64,000 bases of DNA from Struthidea cinerea. Its lineage: Eukaryota > Chordata > Aves > Passeriformes > Corcoracidae. Within the stretch, counting starts at the first letter, position 1; each line of letters opens with the position of its first letter. The stretch is taken from positions 186,260 through 250,259 of the forward strand of contig VZTI01004087.1 in the NCBI GenBank assembly GCA_013397865.1, read 5' to 3'. The translations under genes and the position numbers were made by a program. Below the pieces are notes generated by a model, which worked only from the letters and a program-made list of their open reading frames with translations, was not told where the DNA came from and ran no database searches. Positions 14,301-23,300 of the stretch are shown here, one piece after another.

Positions 14301-17300
14301 TTCCAATCAAATCACAAAGCCCAAAGGAAAAATAAACCAGTGGAATCCAAAGCAATAGGCCTTTTTTACACATCCAGCTTGCTTGAGGTATTTCTTTCAA
14401 ATATTAAGAGATTTTTTTTAAAGTTTCTGAGATCTCACCTTTTTTAGTAAGATAATTCCTTCTTGAGTCTCATTGTTAGTTATGACATCAAAAACATCTG
14501 AGCTATCTCCTTCAATGAAATAGTCCATGGCTGCATTGTCCCCTATGTCGCTGTCTTCTGCAAAGACTTTGCCTACAGTGGTGCCCACGGGAGCCTCTTC
14601 AGAGACACTCATGTAGTATAGTCCTAAAGAAACAAATACTGGCAAAGTTTAGTGATATGCCATGGTTGAGGGTCTCCGAGAGCTGGGAAAAGCCTCCACC
14701 TTTTACTAGAGCAATGGAGATAATCTGGCATTGTATCGATCTTGGGTGCAGGGCAGGACAATCTTCCCCCTTGGGAGTCCTCCCCTCTCAGGCCTACTTC
14801 AGCAGTGTATACAGCAAAGGACAAGAGGTAATGGTTTTAAACTGAAGGAGGGAAGGTTTAGATTAGATATAAGAATTTTTTTTTACTATGAGGGTGATGA
14901 AACATTGGCACAGGTTGCCCAGAGAGATGGTGAATGTCCCATCCCTGAAAAAATTCTAGGTCAGTTAGAATGTGGCTCTGGGCATCCCTGCCCATTGAAA
15001 GAGGGTTGGACTAGATGGCATTTCAAGGTCCATTCCAACACAAACTGTTTTATGATTCTATGAATGCACAGGATAAAACAAAACAGTGGAGGGCAGCACT
15101 TCCCAACAGCACAATTTTTTCCAGATAGTCCAATGAGCAGCTCCCACATCTACTAGAAACTACATGGACAGAGAAGCTCACATCATTTGCCAAAAAATTT
15201 ATAGTGTCTGTCAGAAAAAATGAAGAGAGGAAAAGAAGAAAAAAGGTGAGTGAAAATGGTGGTAAATATCACATTTTCCAGAATTTAGGCTGAGGTAGTA
15301 AAAATTATAGGGAAAGCAGTTTAGTGATTTGTCTCTAAAGTCTAGTGGTAAGTAAAACCAGCAGGTCTGAGATCATTTGCAATGATAGGTCTTCTTTTCC
15401 TCTTGGTTTTTAGCTTTTCGTGAGGAATTTCTTTCTTCCATTATTTTATTTTTTTACATCTGTATGCTGAAGTCAAAGCACAGCCCTGTTCTAAAAAGAC
15501 CTACCAGCAAACCTAACAGAGCTACAGTGGATCCAAATTTCCTCAAGACTTCCATTACAGTAAGAAACCTGTACTCACGCTGTTGAAATTTAGGTGGATT
15601 ATCATTGACGTCAGAGAGGTTGATGGTAACAGTGGCTGTTGCAGAAAATGCTCCTGGTTGCCCAACCATATCTTTGGCTTGGATGATGACCAAATACTGA
15701 TCTTTTGTTTCTCTATCCATTTGGGAAGCCATTCTGATGACCCCTAAAAATAAAAGGTATAATATAATAGCATATAAGTCTCATTTTTTTCTCAACATCT
15801 GATATTGGTCTGTAGTATAATATGGATAAAAAATGTGCCACTGGACCCAGTTATGAATTTACATTCTAGACTGTGCACAGCACAGCTGTCCTAAGAGCGG
15901 GAATTAGTGCTCAAGGTAGCAAGTACGCTGTACATCAAATCCATTCTGTATATTTAGAATTCTGGGGAGCAGAATACTCCATATATTTCCTCTACCAGAT
16001 ATAACCATCTCAGAAATTAGGTTTTTGGAGGGATGTCACATATCTGTGGTTTCTCCAACACACAGACAGAAATATCACGACGCATCATAGAGCTGTCAAC
16101 CGATAAGTGTCCCTAGATTAATTTATTGAATGGGATATTCAGAATCCAACTCTTTACTCTAACACGATCATTTGCTAAATGTAGTTTGGATTTTCTAGAG
16201 AGAGAGAATTTCATCTTCATACGGGAAAGAAGAAATTGATTTTCTTCAAATCTAGGAACTATGGAGAGATGTAAGAGTGTAGGGTAGTATCAGTTGATCT
16301 TTGTGTTGAAATCAAGAAAGACAGTTTTGCTTGCATCCGTCTTGATAGTTTATGAATGTTGTCAAGTTACAAATTCACTTGTAGTACCTGTCTTTGGCTC
16401 CACAGAGAAATAAGGCTGTCCCTGAACGAGACTGTAAAGCAGGCGAGCACTATTCCCATAAGAAGGATCATCAGCATCTGTAGCTGTTACCTGTGTAACC
16501 GAAGTACCTGAAGGAAAATTAAAATGGATTACGTTTGTTTGTTTTCTTCTTGTATAAATTTTCTCATAATTACAGAACATAAACTCTTTAAAAACCTTTT
16601 AACATACCAGTTATATTAATAAGCAGTCCTAAAAATTTACAGGAGCAAAAGGTACCTAGTAATATTTATCATTAAAAAAGGAAAATATTTCCTCAGCAGC
16701 TATTCTTGTTGCATTCAAATTTTCAATTAAAATAAAAATAAATAGTATATGATTTTTCAGCACTACATTTATGTAGCTTAAAATACTACATATATCATGC
16801 CTATTTTCTAATATGTGAATGGAGCAAAGCAAATTGTTTCTCCTCCTCTTGTATATTTTTCAAAGTATTTTATGGAAGTTTCCCATAGGAATAAGAAAAC
16901 ACAGTTACTTTATCAGCAGCAGGCCCACTGGTGATAAAGAAATTAATTGTTAACAAGCAAAGCAGCCAAGAAGTATAACAAGGCTATGATAAAATTTTTT
17001 TATCCCTGAGTCTTTAATGAGCTTGTCCCAGTGCAAAACTCATAGCAGAAATCCCAGAGCAAAAACACAGTGGAATCAAACTGCAGAGTTTGATTTCTTC
17101 TTTGATGGGAAGGTGTTTATATCCTAAATAGAAGATTGACAGCAATGTCATAGCACCATCACTAATGACTGTCCTTTAAAAAAAATATCCACAGTAACAT
17201 CATTTTGTAAGGTAATAATTATTTTTGTCTCTTTTCCTCACCTAGACTCTGAATTAGAATACAAATATCACTTCTTGTGAAGAACAGCAGGAAATCAAGC

Positions 17301-20300
17301 TACTTTCTAAAAATTTCTGGCATATGTTCACACAGTTGCACCTGCTTATCAATACAGCAGTATAGTTATACTGGAGGAGAAAAGAAGAAGAGAAGATGGA
17401 GTGCAAGGAGTTAGACCAGAAACACCTTTTTTTATGACAAGAGCAAAGTTGATATTTGTCCCAAATAAAACAAATTACATTCATTGCTGGGTTTTCTAGC
17501 AGTTAAATAGTTTTATTTTTAAATAAAAATGAAAAAGGCTTTCTCATATAAGGATATGCTAAATTAAATTTTAAATTTATTTAAATAATTTTTTTTTTGC
17601 ATTTTCTCTCAATTTATACAGCAGCACTTGAAGTGATTCCATAATGCATGTTATCATCTCTCTGGCAGAGAGTAAACTAAACTGTTACTAATTCCCACCA
17701 AATTTTGGACCTGTATGTCCTTGAAAACTCACCTACAATATCAAATATCTGATGTTTATGTGTGTTTTAGATGTGTGTATAGATGTATAAATATATATAT
17801 ATACAGATCCTATTGCTCTGGAGAAATGTTAAAGATAAAATTAGAGATTCATATTTAATCAGGGCACATCTATGTCTCAGAGATAACAGAATTCTTTAAT
17901 AAGACTGAAGAGTAAATGGAATCTTCAGCTACACAACTGTTAACTTCATATCAGCTGCGATCTATGAAAATTGCTCTCACAATCACAGAAAATTTCTTCC
18001 TCCAAGAAAATTTAGCATGCTAGACTAGACTAGAACAGAGTTGCTTCGAAAAAAAAAAAATTGCTAGTTAGGAAGGGATGAAGAACTACGGATGATGCAA
18101 CAGGTTTAATCTGTCATGAATGCCATTTTCTACTAAACAAACTCAAGTGTCTAAACAATTATGTTTAGAAATGGACTTATTTACATCATATTTAGTAGAT
18201 CAGGAATAAGATCCAACATATATAGGACTTCAAAGTTATCATTACAGCTTTTGTGCATCTCACACATTTAAATGTAGATTTATTTTCTGCACGGTTTCGA
18301 AGCATTATAAAGAAATATTGAACCTAATCCAGCATTTCCTTCTTCTCTGGGACTTAAGCACACTTTTCTTCTTGTCTGTTAACTATTCTAGAGTATTTCA
18401 GAATGCAGAAGTAAGGACCTTGTCCAGTTGGAGTCAGTGGGATGCAGCTGGTGGATGTAGTTAATGGAAAGGTGAATAGTTAAAAGGAATGTAATAAAGA
18501 GGGAGCTGACCTGGAGGGAAGAAATAAAAGATATCCTGAAGTCTCAAGAAGAAGACTATTTCTAAACTGGGGTGACAGGAGACCATGTAAAGAGCAGGCT
18601 GTCATTTCTCACATTTCTTTAGAACAAAGATTTTGTGATAACTACATGAACCTCTACGTTAAGTATGGACTATGTAGTAAGCACAAGAAAAATGAAACAA
18701 AACCCCAACAAACCCTCACCCCCCCAAAAAAAAGAACGACCGCAACAAAAAACCAAAAACCACCAAAAAAACCCCAAACCCAACTCAAACCATTTGCAGA
18801 ATGGAATCATATTTACCTAACATTTGCATTTGAGTGACAGAAATTGCAGTGTTAATATTCTGTACTCAAAAACGCCCAAAACCCATTATTTGTAACTACA
18901 TGATTGTGAGAAGAATAATTGAACACATACAAATCACATATTTTAAAACATTCAATTAATATATAACTGCACACATCCCCAAAAATTAAGAAACCCCAAA
19001 GTCCTCGTCCTGGCATTGCAAGCATCGTATGATATAAATGACAACTGAACTTTTTTATTAGCTTTATTTAAGGCAAGCTGCTACTTTGTATCTCTGCCTT
19101 GGTTTTACCCTTCTTGGGCAAAACATAGTAGTGCTATTTATAAGCTGCAGCCCATTAGGTATACTATGGGGCCCTCATATGGCAAATAGCTATTCATTTT
19201 TCTAACTAGAGCTTGAGATCTATAAAGACATTAAGTACTGATAGATTATTGCATCTGGCTCCTAACCACTCCATCAGATATACTGCATTTGTACAAGTTT
19301 AACAGCTATAAGGAAGACACTTAGTGTAAGATCGTACCAAACGCCTGAGGGTAAAGCAGAGTCCTGTGTTCTCAGAAAAGAGTCCATTTGCTGACATGCT
19401 TTTCATTTACTGTGACACTAGCATATAAAACCCTAATAAAATTTAGTGCTGAAGATAAAAGAGAGCTAATAAAGAATTAAAATTTATTCTAATTTGTTGG
19501 CACATTAGTATATATATTCATACTTGTAACTAACTTCAGGCAAAGTTGTTTGTGCCTATTTTCTCTTTTTTCTGTGGTTCTCTGAAGCAAGTGACCAGCT
19601 CTGAATTATTCTCTACTTGCTTTCTTAGTTCCAGACAGAATGTGCACTAGCAGTGACCTGCTTTCCCAAGTACCAACCACACTTCCTGAGAGTGTTTTCT
19701 GTGATGAAGTTATTAGAAGATCGAGCATCAGTGAGCTGAACAGAAGCTAGAGAACACTGAAACAGAGCAAAGGGCAAGCCTCTCTACTGCACTATATCAC
19801 TTAAAGGAACTCTGTTCTTCACCCCTTAATATGCAAGAGTATATTTTAGTTTACCAAGAGAAAAGCACTTGTTGCAACCACTATGATATCAATACTGCAA
19901 ATTTTAGTGGGTTACTCTTTTTCTCTGCTATGACTTTATAAATTTCCTTGTAATGTTGGTTTAGAATGCACACTGAAACAGATTTCACCTCAGTAGTGCA
20001 GTTCCTACCTTTCGAGAAGCAGGGTAAGTGAACCCCAAGAAGTACTCATGGTGTGTGGCTCAGTTGTTTCATGTTTTGGAGCTGACAACTATCAAAGTAT
20101 ACACTCCGCTTACATTGTTTATTCCAGACATACACATTAGTATTCCAGTAGTGTCTCCATGGAAGAAGTAGGTGAAAGAATGATCTCTGGAATAGCTATG
20201 GTATTAGTGATAGAGAGTCGAGTGTAGAAGCAGTAATGCAGAAAATATTTTAAGTTCCTGTATGACCTGGACTCATGTATCATACACTGGATGGTCGTAA

Positions 20301-23300
20301 ATCTGTGAGTTTGCTATTTCAGGAAGTCTGCGTCCGAGAGAGAAGGCAAACAGGGGTCTTACTTAATTATTCAACCATTCTGACAAATGAGACGTGGTGT
20401 TACTTCTGATTTTTTAACTTTTTTTTTCATTTCATATGTTTCTATATTTCACTGGAATAGTTTTTCATTTATAATATTACAGGAATATCACAAAGTAAAT
20501 TACATTTTCTGCAGCTTAATTAATCTTATACTGACATGATATCGTATTTTAGGAATGCAAATATATAATAGATGACACAAGAGAATGGACAAAGACAACT
20601 GAGCCATTCATTTTTAGTGTATCTCTTTATAGCAAACTCAAGGCAGTATAGAGTTAAATTTCTCATTTGTCAACTGCTTGTTGATGGTTTCAGGTGAGAA
20701 ACAGCTATATGGGAAAAGATTACTACTGCTGATTTTGGTCTTAAGTACCACCCTACCTGACTGTATTTCTTTTTTTTTCCTATAGCCATCCTAAAGACAG
20801 AAAGATAAAATGGAAGAAATTCAGTTGTTCATACACTTGCGTGAATGGTTACAAGTCTCTGTGAGTATAAATGAAGACATACTAATAAATCAGTCATTTT
20901 AAAAACATTTTTGAATGAGACTAAGTGGCCCATAAACAATGCTTTACCACAGGGAAAAAAAAAGAAAAAAAAGAAAGGAATTACCAAAGCTCTAAATTTG
21001 TGCAATCCCAGATAATTCTAGACAATGAACTGTCCTTATTTTTACTATGAGCACATAAAAAATAAAAATGCAACGGTCCTTCACAAGACATCTATCTTCT
21101 CGTCCCCAAACCAGAGTGAATGAGCAAGATGCAAAAGCTAGAAAACCCTCTGAACAAGCATCTGATTACATTAGAAAAAGTTATTTGACCAAGAGGTCAG
21201 ATGAAGAATTAAGTCTGTCTTAATAGAGAAGAAAGTGGCAGCGAAGAAACAATCAGAAGTGATTTCCCTGGTAGAAGGTGGTATAAGCAGGGTCACTAGC
21301 AAGTAAACTGATCAAATGCATGTCTTTTGTAGCTGTTGCTGGTAGTGATGGTGAGCTGCTGCTTCCTGGCAGAAATTAGGATACTAACCCCACTTTGGAG
21401 AAAACACCAGGCATGAATATCCTTTTCCTTCAACTGCTATCCTGGCTGGTATAAGAAGATAAATTTTATGGCTTGCCGTCAAATATTCACGTATTCTGCT
21501 CTAAAAGTTGAGCAGATAACGCTTAATGAAACGTAGTTTTTATAATTTTTTATGATCACTGATGCAATTACATTAATGACCTCATGGATTCATACCATTT
21601 AAAGCAGCACAATATTTGAATTTCTTTTCAATATCAATTGCACTAGTAATAACCAAAAGAGGTAGGAGTATAAATTTAAAATACTGGGATCCTTTCTGTA
21701 AGGTTTGAAGAATCCAGTTTTCCTTTGATTTTGAAGATATGCATTTGTTATACTAAGTTTCCAGACACATGACAGATCTTAGTGCAGATGTGCTGGCCAC
21801 ATGAAAGTGTGAAAGAAGAGGTACAGGGTTTAAGTTGTTTCTCTTGACTGGAAAATTACAATTCATGTACTTAGGAAATCAGAAGGCAGTCCTTTACTGC
21901 GCACAATCTAATCCAAACAAGGAGAAGCTGACTGATAGGAAAGAGGCTTGGCAGTGTAAATAGGTAGGCAACATGCAGAGAGTGAGGGTGGCCATCATAT
22001 TTCTTTTGCAACTGGTTCTAGTACTCTACCTATTTTGACTGGGAATGTTACATTTTTAAACAAGTGCAGATTTCAAGGCTGAATCACTGATGGAAAAGAC
22101 AAATGTCCATAGTCAATCCAAGTATGTATCCAGAATCTGTAAAAGGACTTAGATAGATGTAGGTACTTAAATATGTAAAAACAAGAATGCTTAGATAGAT
22201 GTAGATACTTAAATATGTAAAAACAAGAATGCTAAGTAGAGGTATTTACAACCTTCAAGTTAAGAATATACCTTTGCAAATTTCCAGAGCTGTAAAACAA
22301 TTTTCTTCCTTCTTACTGAGAGGCAGCATGCAAAACATGCTATTAAAATTTTATATCAACACAGCTATCTAGAAAAAATTAGGAAATAAGGAGTTTGGTT
22401 CACAACATGTCATACCTTCAGGTGACATCTCTGGAACAGTGGCCACATAAGGTCCATCCAAGAACTGCGGTGCGTTGTCATTGACGTCTCGAACCTTGAT
22501 GATAAATTCTGATTCAGGTTCAACAGGAAACTGAGTGCTCCTGTTAATTGCTTGCGCTCTTAGAATGTAGAAAGGTTTCTTTTCTCGATCCAGCTTTTGT
22601 GTTACATGAATTGTGCCATTATATTCATTGATGACAAAAATGCTTCCAGCTCCCTCCCCAGTCAAAATGTATTTTAAGCTGCCATCCTGCTTGTCTAAAT
22701 CCGATTTCAGCTGAAAGTACAAAAGAGAAGAATAAGTTATACATTGGGAGGAATAAAGTTCTGAAATATTCATTTTATGCTTTGTTTTGATTCTGCAGTG
22801 AACCCTGTCACTAATCACCCTTCTTGGATACTAGCATTTGAAAGAAAGTACTGTCACATTTTCAGCCAACCATTTTAATTTGAAAATATTTTAAAATATG
22901 TAATTTTAAAGTATTGATAGAACAGACTTATAAATGCATGATAAACCTGAAAACAGATGCTTCAGCTACTTTGAAGTGAAGGGAATGCATCTAAGTACCT
23001 ACTTTATTTCATTGCTTTATCAGCTCCCCTATAATTCTGCTGAAAACAATGCATTGGTCATTAAACATTATCTAAATTTTTCATTATTGCAGATGACATG
23101 TACTTTTTAAGGTTTATATTATTTTTGTACTCAGCAATACTAAGTGTAAATGTGTGCAACAGTGATGTTCCGTATCTGTTGAAATATTAAAGAGGTGGGG
23201 CGACATTCTGTGGTGTAAGTCTGTATTATGTATTCTGAAATAAATTGATAGACATTTTCCATTTCTTTCCAGGATGATCTACATCCTCTGTTGTATTGCT

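Larger units (their letters stand above)
16508..22415 (-). other. CDH19: CDH19 intron between EC1 and EC2 exons
   Basis: 5.9-kb AT-rich intron. It contains an A/C-rich tract at 18695-18791 and the 42-bp tandem duplication at 22149-22232, only about 200 bp from the EC1 exon. No coding or transposon signal was seen. Confidence 0.8.
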
